A DNA stretch of 28,898 nucleotides. It comes from Chara braunii. Taxonomy: Eukaryota; Streptophyta; Charophyceae; Charales; Characeae. The stretch is taken from the NCBI GenBank assembly GCA_003427395.1, contig BFEA01000197.1, positions 2,024,159-2,053,056 on the forward strand, in the 5' to 3' direction. The notes under the pieces were generated by a model. It was not told the DNA's origin, ran no database searches, and saw only the letters and a program-made list of their open reading frames with translations. A program made the translations under genes and the position numbers. Each line of letters opens with the position of its first letter. Within the stretch, counting starts at the first letter, position 1. This document shows positions 19,206-28,330 of this stretch, piece by piece.

Positions 19206-19476
19206 CCTGACATCCTGCAGTTTTACTACTGTCTTTCCCCGAACACAACACCCCCCATTCACGACCGTATCGGACAGCAAACATAGCCTGTATACATTCA
19301 TAATCAGGGTGCGTTATGTTTGGGTAAAGAGTGTGGTATTGGGGATTACGAGAGAATTGGTGGTGGATGTTGTAGGTTGAAGTGACTGTGTGTGAAGACG
19401 AGGAGGAGGGAAGAGGTGGCAGAGTTTCGTCCGTGTCAAAAGATTGCTTGGTTGCAATGAGAAAACATACGAAGGA

Positions 19477-19500
19477 AAAAAAAAAAAAAAAAAAAAAAAA
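19477..19500. repeat. Poly-A run
   Basis: About 24 adenines, possibly the tail of a retroposed sequence. No matching body is identified. Confidence 0.8.
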
Positions 19501-19900
19501 GGTAGAAGTGGTCTCATGTCCTTTTCGCTGCAATGATTATATGGAAGAGCAGGAGGGAAGGCCTGCTTATTGGTTTTGCAGCGGCCGTCATGTGTAACGC
19601 AAGGTGAAAAGTCGCAATTGCATGTTGATAACCGCGTGGCCGACTGCTGAAGGTGGCTGTCATATGGTCTAGCATCCAGACTCTACAACAACCTCGGAGT
19701 CTGGGAAAAAAAAAAGAGGCTTCCTTTTACGGGAGGCGAATGATAAGAGCGGAGGTCCAGCTTGTGTGTCTGAATAAGTGCAATTTTTTTTTTCCCCCCA
19801 GAGTGTCGGTAGCAGAGCAGAGCAGAACGCTCACGCCGAGGAGTTGATGACTTGTGGATGCTTTTATCATCTTGCGTATTTTGGAGGGTTTGACAGCTCC
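19501..19900. other. Non-coding spacer, nothing recognised
   Basis: Mixed sequence with short A and T runs and no supported gene. Confidence 0.4.
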
Positions 19901-19905
19901 TCTTT

Positions 19906-20035
19906 GGGAATGTTTGCTTTGTATTTTCCTTTTTGGGAATGTTTGCTTTGTGTTTTCCTTTTTCGGAATGTTCGCTTTGTTTTTTCCTTTTTGGGAATGT
20001 TCGCTTTGTTTTTTCCTTTTGGGGAATGTTCTCAG
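19906..20035. repeat. 29-bp minisatellite, five copies
   Basis: GGGAATGTTTGCTTTGT plus TTTTCCTTTTT recurs at 19906, 19935, 19964, 19993 and 20022 with an exact 29-base period. Confidence 0.95.
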
Positions 20036-20100
20036 ATGTGTGCACTTCCATTCTGTTCCTTATCGCTAGCAAACTAGACGAAGGCCGCTTTTTCTTTTTT

Positions 20101-20278
20101 CATAAAAAAAGAAAGAGGGAAACAGCCTTGAGATATCATAATCTAACTGATCTGTCCCAGGTATTTAAAGAGTCATGTGGTGTCATTCGCCTTGTAACTC
20201 TCGTTCCATCTGGTTTCGAACTCAGGTCTGTATTTCAACAGTTCATTGGTGTAACAACTGGGTTAGGTTCCTTGGCAG
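20101..20278 (-). mobile_element. tRNA-derived SINE, copy A
   Basis: On the minus strand an A-box-like TAACCCAGTTGT (20265-20254) and a B-box GAGTTCGAAACC (20223-20212) have the spacing of a tRNA-type pol III promoter. The body continues to GATATCTCAAGGCTGTTTCC and ends near 20100. It shares head and tail with copies B and C. Confidence 0.75.
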
Positions 20279-20281
20279 GCC

Positions 20282-20445
20282 GTTTTTTTGTTTTTTTTTT
20301 TGTGAAAAGGTGACGGCCTTGAGATATCATCATGGAACTTACCAGGACCAGATAATTCATAACTAGGCTACTAGCCGGGCCGCCGGGTCACGCTGTTTTC
20401 CCGGGCGGTCCGGCCGTGCAAGGACCAGGGAAGGTCCCAGCAAAA

Positions 20446-20487
<42 letters not shown>

Positions 20488-20775
20488 ACGTTATGCAGAA
20501 AAAGCAGCTAAATAACTTTTGCCTCAGGGTCCCATAGAAATTCTTTAGCAAATTGAAAATAAAAAATAGAATGTAAAATTATTTTTCTTTTTTTTATTAT
20601 TTTAGTGTTTTTGGGCCCGGCCGGCCTGGCGGGGAGAGTGGTCACGGGCCACTCTGGTAGCCTAGATTCATAATGATTTTATTTTGAAATTTCTTTGTTC
20701 AACTGGTTGCTTCTGGATTCGAACTTGGGTCTGTATGTCCATAGTTCATGGGTGTACCGGCTGGGCTAGGCCTGT
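20282..20775 (-). mobile_element. tRNA-derived SINE, copy B, interrupted by a MITE
   Basis: The minus-strand head has a perfect A-box TAGCCCAGCCGG (20768-20757) and B-box AGTTCGAATCC (20725-20715). The tail part GATATCTCAAGGCCGTCACC with an A-rich end lies at 20282-20350. Removing 20363-20673 (the MITE and one target-site copy) rejoins the two halves in the same order as in copy C. Confidence 0.8.
20363..20665. mobile_element. hAT-like MITE (303 bp) nested in SINE copy B
   Basis: The ends are CTAGGCTAC and GTAGCCTAG, perfect 9-base inverted repeats that continue imperfectly through GC-rich blocks. Both sides are flanked by ATTCATAA (20355-20362 and 20666-20673), a perfect 8-base duplication, the length typical of hAT transposons. 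Inside is an A-run of about 41 bases at 20445-20485. No transposase is present. Confidence 0.85.
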
Positions 20776-21008
20776 AGGTAGGCGGCTGTATTTTGTTGTG
20801 ATGACCTTGTGCTGAATGTTAAGCCACCAGCACCTACGTGTTGTGCTGGCGCTTTGTCCTCCCCGCGACTTTCGAAGGCCCGTGCCTGGACGTTGACCGT
20901 AGATTGAAAATCTGAACTGCGGCGGAGCCCCCGAAAGTCATGGCGCGATAACGTGAACGCCCCGCGGCCACACACTGGTGTAGAGGTACATTTCCCTCGT
21001 ATGTTTTC

Positions 21009-21039
21009 AAAGTTGCGGCATGGATGCAGCCGCAACTTT
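21009..21039. other. Perfect 11-bp hairpin followed by T-run
   Basis: AAAGTTGCGGC pairs with GCCGCAACTTT around a 9-base loop (ATGGATGCA), then T. It may be the end of a structured transcript, but no gene leads into it. Confidence 0.6.
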
Positions 21040-21084
21040 TGGGGCTCGGTACGTGGTAGTGCGTGAAAAAGACATTGAATGTCA

Positions 21085-21195
21085 ATCAATCAATGAAGAC
21101 CATTGATTCCAATGGATCCTGATTGATGCAAGATCCAATCGAATCACAATTCAATAGGATCTTGAATCAATAACGACCCATTAGAATCAACGGCT
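21085..21195. repeat. AATC/GATT-rich short-repeat stretch
   Basis: Many copies of AATCAAT, ATTGATT and GAATC, with AAGATCC...GGATCTT as an inverted pair around 21129-21163. Confidence 0.6.
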
Positions 21196-21239
21196 ACGCA
21201 GAGGGAGGGTCGACGTCCGCGTCAACAGCATCGCTTCCG

Positions 21240-21460
21240 TCCCGCTCCTCCTCCTCCTCCTCCTCCTTGTCCTCCTCCTACTCTTCCTCCTCCGCCCCTT
21301 CCTCCTAATCGTCATCGTGGCATTTGCCTCCTCCTTCTCTTTCCCACGCACGACGATGAGGAGGAAGAGGAAGAGGAAGAGGAGGACGAGGAAGAGGAGG
21401 AAGAAGAGGAGGCGGCGGCGACGAAGGAGGAGGAGGAAGAAGAAGAGGAGGACGCCAGCA
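21240..21460. repeat. CTCCTC tract followed by GAGGAA tract
   Basis: A pyrimidine (TCC)n-like tract at about 21240-21345 is followed by a purine (GAGGAA)n-like tract at about 21356-21460, making a long imperfect inverted repeat. Confidence 0.85.
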
Positions 21461-21974
21461 TGAAGGCCGACCTTGATGTCGACGGCGGAGGAGGAGGCTC
21501 CCGACGAGGCTCCAGCGGCGGTGGCGATGGCTTGAGCAGCAGAACAACGGGGCAACTGGGCATCAACGTCAACACATGGGGGGGGGGGAGCAGCAAGCAA
21601 CGCGGTAACGGAGCGGCGGGCCGTTGCTGGGGAGGGACAGGGGGTTCGGACCACTACCCGCTCGCAGTCCCAAGCCGGCTGCCGCAGATTCGAATTAAAA
21701 AATGGCTCGATATGGGCCGTAGATCTTAGTGGATTGATGGCCCAGATCGGGACATTATTTTTTCGAATTTGGTAGGGCCCTTACCGGATCCGCCACTGCG
21801 ACGGGGTCCTAGGGGTTGATCAAAGCCCCTAGGCACCCCTAACCCTTGGAAGAGGCCCTGCACCTATTTTGCGCAGGCCCTGGAAGGGTTATATCCGGGT
21901 TCTTCCGGGGTTCTAATTTCGGCCAGATGAACCGGATGGTCCGGGGCCATCCAGATATTCGGGAAAAAAACTTA

Positions 21975-22142
21975 GAAAATTTGTCATATTTTAGCTCCCA
22001 AGGATCTGGTGTTTTGAAAATGTTAAACCGCCTTGGATGTATAAAAAAGGTCACATTTGAACTCCTGAGGATCGGGGGGTTTGAAAATGCTGGATCCCCT
22101 CGGATGTATATGGATTTCAACTAAGGGTAGATACATCCAAGG

Positions 22143-22145
<3 letters not shown>
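21975..22145. repeat. Tandem units related to the 8995-9285 foldback
   Basis: Two adjacent units of about 65 bases (TTTAGCTCCCAAGGATC...CTTGGATGTAT and TTTGAACTCCTGAGGATC...CTCGGATGTAT) are followed by an inverted ATACATCCAAGGGG. The same AGCTCC, GGGGAT and GATGTATC series occurs in both arms of the foldback at 8995-9285. Confidence 0.7.
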
Positions 22146-22148
<3 letters not shown>

Positions 22149-22191
<43 letters not shown>

Positions 22192-22331
22192 GCGACGGCC
22201 TTGTGATTTCATCATTGAGCTGACAGGCCCGAGACAATTCAGGCAATTCAAAAACATCTGATTTTATTCATCTAGAATCATCATCTAGATTCAAACTTTA
22301 GTCTGTATTTCAACAGTTTGTGGGTGTGAGG
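22149..22331 (-). mobile_element. tRNA-derived SINE, copy C, with long poly-A tail
   Basis: Read on the minus strand: an eroded head, a B-box-like AGTTTGAATCT (22297-22287), the shared body, the tail AAATCACAAGGCCGTCGCC and then about 38 adenines (T-run at 22149-22187 on +). The A-box region is missing or decayed. Confidence 0.75.
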
Positions 22332-22340
22332 CGGTTGACG

Positions 22341-22748
22341 TCAAGGGCGAGCACATTGATTTGCGCTTGCAGCGGTCCAAGTGTATTGACTTGCGCATGT
22401 ATGACCACAAGGACAGCGTGGATGTTCACGGTGTCCGTCTGGGCCTGATCCTGAGTCGCCGGCTGAACGTTTAACGCTGACCTGGGAGGTGGACGGTGTC
22501 ACGACGATCTCCTTAGATGTACTCTCATCCATGAGCAGTGGATGGATGGGAGTAGACATGGCGGGAGGTGGAGAAGGAGGTGGGGAAAGAGATGGGCTCG
22601 TGTGTGGAAAATGAGGCCCACCAGTGAGAGGGAGGGGACTGCAGGAGTGGAGTGGGTAGTCGTGAGTCGGTGCGCTCCGTGACCTGAGGGTCGTGCGTGA
22701 GAAGGTGGCGCAAAGCCTGTCGAGGGGAGAGGATCCGTTCGGGTCCAA
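22341..22748 (-). CDS. Unrecognised open frame of 135 codons
   Basis: An ATG-started frame on the minus strand with a Ser/Pro/His-rich first half and a more ordinary second half (SKEIVVTPSTSQVSVKRSAG). No known domain, signal peptide or membrane segment is visible. It lies in a stretch with fewer repeats than its surroundings. It could be a first exon or gene fragment, but chance is the more likely explanation in this GC-rich stretch. Confidence 0.15.
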   Translation of the reverse strand: MDPNGSSPLDRLCATFSRTTLRSRSAPTHDYPLHSCSPLPLTGGPHFPHTSPSLSPPPSPPPAMSTPIHPLLMDESTSKEIVVTPSTSQVSVKRSAGDSGSGPDGHREHPRCPCGHTCASQYTWTAASANQCARP

Positions 22749-22759
22749 GCTGCCCGACG

Positions 22760-23290
22760 GGAGGAGGCGGCAGAGGGGGGGGGCTAGGAGAACCCTAAGC
22801 CTTAGAAAAAAACTAACAAAACCTTAATCGAAGTTTGCAGGGTTAGGGTAGAGTAGCGGCCACCTAATTAGGAAAAGAAAATAACAACCATGGAGGGGGA
22901 GGGGGGGGGAAGTGAAATTTTAAGATAAAGAAAGTAATAATAATAATGAAAATAAATAAATAAATAAAATGTAAAGAGTTAGGAGAGGAGAATATTTGTT
23001 TTTTGGAATCTTCGGCAGCATTTCCCCACCTCACATGGGTTAAAAATATGCCAAGAGTGTCGGGACGTTTCGCGTCGTCCTGTAGCCGGAGTTGACAATG
23101 GGGGTTGGATGGTCCAGGATTAGATGAACTCTGGCTGCCCACACAGTTGTTGCTGCAAAAGAAGAAAAAAAAAAGTGCCAAGAGGAAGGAAAGAGCAAGA
23201 TGAGCATACCAACTTTCAAAATACCACAAATTAAAATTTTTAGAAAAATTAAATAAATAAATGAGGAGGTAAAGGAGAGAGAAGAAAAAC
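22760..23290. other. AT-rich non-coding stretch
   Basis: AATAA and AAATAAATAAAT runs (22935-22970), a G-run near 22895-22911 and A-runs. No gene is seen. Confidence 0.5.
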
Positions 23291-23329
23291 TAAGTTTTGG
23301 ATTTTTTTTTAATTTCAGCAGCTGTTTGG

Positions 23330-23795
23330 TTGCCCCCATGGGGTTGAAGTGTGTCGTCAAGAAAATGACCAAGTAAAATGGAAAAATATTGCCAGCACTT
23401 CACTATCCCCAAGGGGTCAAAACGTGCTGGAAGAAGAGAGTGGCCAAAAGCAGAAAAATCACCAACATCCAATAGATCTTGGCCTTCAAGCAACCCTTTG
23501 GAAGAAGGGGGTCTTCGACTCCTGCAAAAACTGTCAGTAGGGCATGAAGGTTTGATCAGATTGATAAGATCTGCCAAATAGGTGGTTTGGGAAAGATCTT
23601 GATCTCCCAATTGGATACTCTCCGCTTGTAGCACAACCCTCTCTCCAGGGGGGTCTTGTTTTCCTGCAAATTGTCGTTGAGGCCGTTAGGTCTGATCATA
23701 CTTGATTAGATCTCCAGATAATAATGATCTCCTATTGTAGAGCAGGCCCAGCAGCCCCCTTGCTAGGGGGATCTTCAAATGTTGCCACGTGGCAG
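23330..23795. repeat. Degenerate 142-bp repeat with G/C hairpins
   Basis: GGTCTTCGACTCCTGCAAAA (23508) and GGTCTTGTTTTCCTGCAAAT (23650) start two related units, each continuing with TTTGATCAGATTGATAAGAT-like and TCTGATCATACTTGATTAGA-like text. Each junction carries a small CCC...GGG hairpin (near 23334, 23497, 23637, 23755). Confidence 0.65.
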
Positions 23796-23816
23796 TCTAA
23801 TGGCCACGGGGGGCAG

Positions 23817-23945
23817 AGAGGAGAGAGAAGGGAAATCCGTTTTTTGCCAATAATTTTTTATTCGTTGGGTGGAATTTTGCGCGAGAGGAGAGAGAAGGGA
23901 ATTCCGTTTTTTGCGAATAACGTTTTATCCTCTGGGCGGAATTTG
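23817..23945. repeat. 66-bp tandem duplication
   Basis: GAGAGGAGAGAGAAGGGAAA with CCGTTTTTTGC starts units at 23817 and 23883. Confidence 0.9.
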
Positions 23946-24325
23946 GCAAATAATGACTCGTTGCAAAGATTTTTCGAAGGCGCTTCCAACGAGATATGGC
24001 GGTACTTCAGACACGGCTTATAGAAATAGCGCTCGTCAAAAAATGAGCCCACGCAGTTTTGGAGCTATAAAAAAAACATTGCGATCTTTGAACGATCATA
24101 TCTCCAAAACGAGCGAACAAAATTAACATTCTACGGCGTGTTGGAAGTGGCACGTCGAAAGTTTGGCAACAAGCCAAAGATTAAAAAAAAAAGGATACCG
24201 GATGCAAAAGTTATGATGAAAAATGTGCACCGATATCATAATAAAAGTGAAGTGGCAAGTTTTTTGCTCAAGCCACATGAGAAATGGTGGAGGGGGTGGG
24301 TGGGGCAGGAGAGCAGGGAGAAACA
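23946..24325 (-). other. Probable leader of a minus-strand LTR retrotransposon
   Basis: This lies just downstream (on the minus strand) of the primer-binding site, so it is probably the 5' untranslated leader of that element. It contains GCTCGTTTTGGAGATATGAT and CCATATCTCGTTGGAAGCGC. No gag frame is recognised, so the element is truncated or rearranged to the left. Confidence 0.45.
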
Positions 24326-24340
24326 CCTGCTCTGACACCA
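24326..24340 (-). other. Primer-binding site (initiator-Met tRNA type)
   Basis: The minus strand reads TGGTGTCAGAGCAGG. This differs by one base from TGGTATCAGAGC, the site complementary to plant initiator-Met tRNA. It starts one base after the LTR end, as expected. Confidence 0.85.
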
Positions 24341-24341
24341 G

Positions 24342-24844
24342 TGTGAAGGACCCGCCAGGATCAAGACGAAGGGATGAGGATGGGGGAGATAAAGATGGAG
24401 TCATCATGATCAAGACGAAGGGATGAGGATGGGGGAGATAAAGATGGAGTCGTCATGATCAAGACGAAGGGATGAGGATGGGGGAGATGGAGATGGAGCT
24501 GGAAGGGACAGCGCAGCTCCATCACAGACTCAACACGCAGGTACTCCAAAGTGTGCAAATGAAGAATGACGTTGAAACAGACTCCAGCTGGGGTATATCC
24601 CCAGCGGGATGACTGGACTGGACTGGACTGGCCTGGTACGGACAGTGCTACCGGGCAAGACTGTGTTAGATTGAATGAGCACACGGCCTGGTCCCACAGG
24701 CCGAACAGGCAAAATAACCGAATAGGCCCTGGCCGTAGGCCGAGGCAGATAGAGGCCCGCCGCAACGGCTGTACTCATTGAGCTACGTTCTTGGGTGGGT
24801 TCTGCGTTTTTAGACCACCGGACCCTCAGGAAATAAATGTGACA
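24342..24844 (-). repeat. 5' LTR of a second, minus-strand retroelement (503 bp)
   Basis: On the minus strand it begins TGTCACATTTATTTCC and ends GGCGGGTCCTTCACA, next to the primer-binding site. It matches the LTR at 7062-7556 at both ends and through the CAGTCCAGTCC, GGGGATATACCCCAGC, TTGCACACTTTGGAGTAC and GGAGCTGCGCTG blocks. The U5 side has a tripled 49-base unit. Because a primer-binding site follows, this is not a solo LTR. Confidence 0.8.
24361..24505. repeat. 49-bp tandem repeat in the LTR, three copies
   Basis: TCAAGACGAAGGGATGAGGA starts units at 24361, 24410 and 24459, nearly identical. Confidence 0.95.
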
Positions 24845-25978
24845 TTTTTTTGGTAGTAAGTCGTTGTGTGAGGAATGTGTGTTCATGGGGCCTTAGACAA
24901 CATGCATATGTTCTGGACGGTGGCCTTGTAAGCCTCGTGCCCACCCTAAGTGAAGGCGGGCCTGAATATCCACGAGAGGCCCTTATGTCAACATTTTCCA
25001 ATGTGGTTATCAGACAGTTGCTGCACGACAGTTGGTTGAAGTGCAATCTGGGCCTCACCCTGGGCTCTTCCAAAAGAAGCAGCTCCGTCAGGCAGTTGAG
25101 CTCAAGACGCAGGTAGTTGCGCCCTGGGCACACGCAGCGTGAGGCCGACACATCACGAAGTGGCTGCAGACCAATGAGAATGCAGCATTGTCGGCACACT
25201 AACGCCTCGGGCCAATGCAAACACGGCAAACATTCAGAACCTGCATGATCATGGGTGTGCCCAACTGAAAAGGGCCCAGGCCCTGAACTGTAGACATGGG
25301 CCTGGGCACAGAGACTGTGGCCCAACCAGAAGGTACTGGAAACTTCCACGGCCAAGCCTAGATAGTCCAGCGGCAGCAGTGACTCCCATATAGGGGGAAG
25401 GCCAGCCAGTGTGGGGTATTCTGGCCTAGGCAGGTAATGCGGGCACGCTGCTGCGACAGAGCACAAGTGTCTGCATGCGCTAATGCTGGTCGGGGTGCGC
25501 GCTGGCGGTAAGAGGTGGGGCGCTGCGGGGCAGCGGTGCGCCAAGCGGCCACAGCCGGGCTGCAAGGGCGCGGGCAGGTGGAGGCGATAGTGGTCTTCAG
25601 GAAGGAGGCTTAGGTGTGGGTGGACAAGGGGTGATGAGGGGATGCGAGAGAACGTACCTGGGTGTATGTGGGAGGTTGCCATTGGTGTTGACGTCATGTA
25701 CATCGGTCTTCGTTGTCGAAGTGAGCCTGTTGCATGAATGTATATACGATAAATACGATGAGTAGAGTAGGCTGGGCGCTGGGCGCCAGACAGTAGGAGC
25801 GACATTGAATACTGGGTTGGTGTGGCCTGAGGGCAGGAGTTCATTGTATCGCTCTTATTCTGATGGAATCTTGGTGCATTTGAGCTATCCGCTTGTTAAA
25901 TGACTATCTGGACTTCTGCGTGATTTTGCTTTGTCTTCTGTTCATTGCTCTCTTTCATATTCCGTGCAGTCTTCAATT
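24845..25978. other. Unassigned stretch with a long minus-strand open frame
   Basis: A 344-codon frame (24810-25844, minus) overlaps the LTR end and is rich in Pro, Leu, His and Cys without any known domain. A consensus-like donor (CAGGTACGTT on the minus strand, about 25656) lies within it. I regard it as chance openness of GC-rich non-coding DNA. Confidence 0.4.
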
Positions 25979-26023
25979 TTGTTTAAAACATATAAAATGT
26001 CCATGTTAACGAAGTGACTGTTC
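25979..26023. repeat. Fragment of the 8995-9285 foldback terminus
   Basis: AAAACATATAAAATGTCC then GTTAACGAAGTGACTGTTC parallels AAAAAATATAATATGTCC then GTTTTGACGAAATTGCTGTTC at 9255-9292. Confidence 0.65.
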
Positions 26024-26103
26024 ATTTTTTTTTGTTGTTTATTGTTTGTATTGTCAGAGCCAAAAAAAAAAAAAAAAGTTAAGGTCAAGAAGATATGTGG
26101 CAT

Positions 26104-26182
26104 GGCTACGATCCAGACGTCTGGACCGCCGTCCAGGCGGTCGGGATTCAGTCCGGACTCCAGACGTCTGGTCGGGAAGGTG
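26104..26182. repeat. Cluster of CCAGACGTCTGG / TCCGGA palindromes, left group
   Basis: CCAGACGTCTGG occurs twice (26113 and 26161), with CCGTCCAGGCGG and AGTCCGGACT between. Confidence 0.75.
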
Positions 26183-26689
26183 CAGATCTGCCAAATGCAA
26201 TCAGACTCGCTTTCTTTCACACTCGCATGCATGCAAACAGGCGCACAGCAAACTGGCGACAAGCGCCCACACAGAACTCAGAGATATGGTCGCCGAAAAC
26301 ACAGTCCAGATACAAGTTCACTTTCAATGGCTATGGCGACTCAGCGCCCAAACAACTCTCTGTTTGCATACCCCGTATCACCCTGGATATCTCACAGGCG
26401 TTACTCTGCACTCACACACACACACACGCTACACACTAACTCTAGCTATGGCGGCTATGGCCGCTACTACCCTATTGCTATGCTACGCTCCTTCTCTCTC
26501 GCCCACTTCTCGAGAAGCCGAGCCCCCAAAATTGTTTTGGGGGGTTTCAGGCCCTTTTTTGTTTTTTGGAGGAGTCCGGACATGGTCCATTTTTATAATA
26601 ATTTATTAGACATGCCCATTTTTTCAATTATTAATGAATCATAATGATGCAAAACTTTTTAAAAAAAAATTAATGTTTTTTTGGGTAGT

Positions 26690-26801
26690 TTTTTACTTTT
26701 AACTCAAGTTTGGTTAGGAATTCTGACATGACTCTGAGGCAAAAGTGGTTTGTATTGTTATTCTGCATAACGTACTCTTTTCAGTTTTTGTTTGTTTGTT
26801 T

Positions 26802-26835
<34 letters not shown>
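26690..26835 (+). mobile_element. Fragment related to the core of the hAT-like MITE
   Basis: GAATTCTGACATGACTC, TGAGGCAAAAGT and TTCTGCATAACGTA followed by a T-run match, in order, the minus strand of 20444-20545. No ends or target duplication are identified. Confidence 0.6.
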
Positions 26836-26836
<1 letters not shown>

Positions 26837-26970
26837 GGTCCGGACATTTCTGGACCTGTTTACCGTTCGGGAGCATCCGGAACCATGCATGCCCGGATGT
26901 CCGGATGTGTCCGGAAGTCTGGACGTCCGGACCCAACCGTACTTGCGTCTGGTCCCCGGACATGAGTTGT
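26836..26970. repeat. Cluster of TCCGGA palindromes, right group
   Basis: TCCGGA or a one-base variant occurs about eight times in 130 bases, with GTCTGGACGTCCGGAC at 26916-26931. Confidence 0.75.
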
Positions 26971-27430
26971 CCAGGTCCGGCTATATGGGTAGGATGAAGA
27001 CAAGTAAGATTGGGGAATTTTTAATAGTGACGAAAATGGTCCCGCTCGGAAGTGCTGACCCATCTTTATCTCATTTTCCTTTTTTTTGGGGGGGGGNGGG
27101 GGGGGGTTGTTTATCGTTTGTTGTGTGCAGGGGAAGGATGCAGAAGGGCATCGATTCGAGACTGATTGTATAGTTACGGCTCTCATTAAAGGGGTCTTAA
27201 AACCGCCAGCACATTGCGCCCCGCTCTGCAGAACTGTGCCCCCCTTGTATGTATACCAATGTGTCTTTAGATGATGACGATCTGATGCGGCACGGCATTT
27301 GAAGAGCATCATCAGATCGCAACCCGTTCTGATTCCAAACTCCTCACTTGACGGCGGGGAGCATGACGAAGATTGCCACTATTCTTTTGTGGTGATGTCC
27401 CCATGGCATTTCTTCTTCACCTGATTTTGT
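26971..27430. other. Non-coding spacer with G-run and one N
   Basis: G-run of about 19 bases interrupted by an N at 27097. An inverted pair GATCTGATG / CATCAGATC lies at 27280-27316. No gene is seen. Confidence 0.4.
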
Positions 27431-27431
27431 T

Positions 27432-28170
27432 TTCCAGAACTCCTCACCACCCCCCCCCCCCCCTCCCCCTCCCCCTCCTCCTCCTCCTCTTCGTCTTCTT
27501 CTTGATCTGCTTCTTTGTCTCGTCTTCTTCTTGATTGGCTTCTTCTACTTCTTCTTGAACTGCTTCTTCTTCTTCTTCTTCTTCCTTCCTCCTCCTCCTG
27601 TCTAGAGTCTTCTTCCATGACATCTTTCTCTTCTCTTGTTCTTCTTTTCCTTGTTTGTTTTTCCTTTTTTTCCGTTTTTCTTCTTTTACCTCCTTGTCTT
27701 CTCCGTCCTTCTTCTTGTTCTTTTCGTTCTTCTTTTTGTTGTTTTTCCCCTTTGCCGTCGTCTTCTTTCTTCTCCCTCTCCATCTCCTTCTGTTTTTTTT
27801 CTTTTTTTTTTTTCCTTCTCCTTCTTTTCTTCTCCTTTTCCTCCTTCCTCCTTTCCTTCTCCTTTTCTTTTCCTCCCTTCGTTTTTTTCCCCCCCCCCCC
27901 CCCCCCCCCCTTTGCCATCGTCGTCTTCTCGAATGATCTTCGTCGTCTTCTTCTTAAATATCTTCATCTTCTCTCTCTTATCTTCTGCATCTTCTTCCTG
28001 AACATGCTCTCCTTCTTCAGGAGTCTTTTTTTTCTTCGTCTACTCCTCCCCCTCCTCCTCCTCCATCACCTTCTCAAAGACTTCTTCTTCTTCTTCTTCT
28101 TCTTCTTCTACTTCTTCTTCTTCGTCTTCGTCTTCTTCTTCTTCTCGCTGCTGCCGCTGCTGCTGTTTTT
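27432..28170. repeat. Long C/T tract with TTC triplet runs
   Basis: About 740 bases of nearly pure pyrimidine on the + strand, with C-runs at 27449-27462 and 27891-27910 and uninterrupted (TTC)n at about 28083-28109. Long open frames on both strands come only from composition. Confidence 0.95.
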
Positions 28171-28217
28171 TTTTTGCCCTGACGTCTGAAGACCTCTCCC
28201 TGCATTTACATTGATTC

Positions 28218-28330
28218 CCAATTTCCCATCATTTATGATCCTGATTACTTTCAAGCTTTTTCTTCTCCCCCCCAATTTCCCATCATTTATGATCCTGATT
28301 ACTTTCAAGCTTTTTCTTCTCCCCCCCCCC
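28218..28330. repeat. 54-bp tandem duplication
   Basis: AATTTCCCATCATTTATGAT with CCTGATTACTTTCAAGC starts at 28220 and 28274; both units are identical and end in a C-run. Confidence 0.95.

Noticed and set aside
20701-20775. A functional tRNA gene
   Set aside because: A and B boxes are present, but no cloverleaf acceptor stem forms and the same unit recurs with a SINE body.
24342-24844. Solo LTR
   Set aside because: A primer-binding site follows its end directly, and no target duplication is seen across it.
24810-25844. 344-codon open frame on the minus strand
   Set aside because: It overlaps an LTR end, has no recognisable domain, and its composition fits GC-rich non-coding DNA.
27379-28189. 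Lys/Glu-rich and Phe/Leu/Ser-rich long frames
   Set aside because: They are produced by the pyrimidine tract in every frame and are not proteins.
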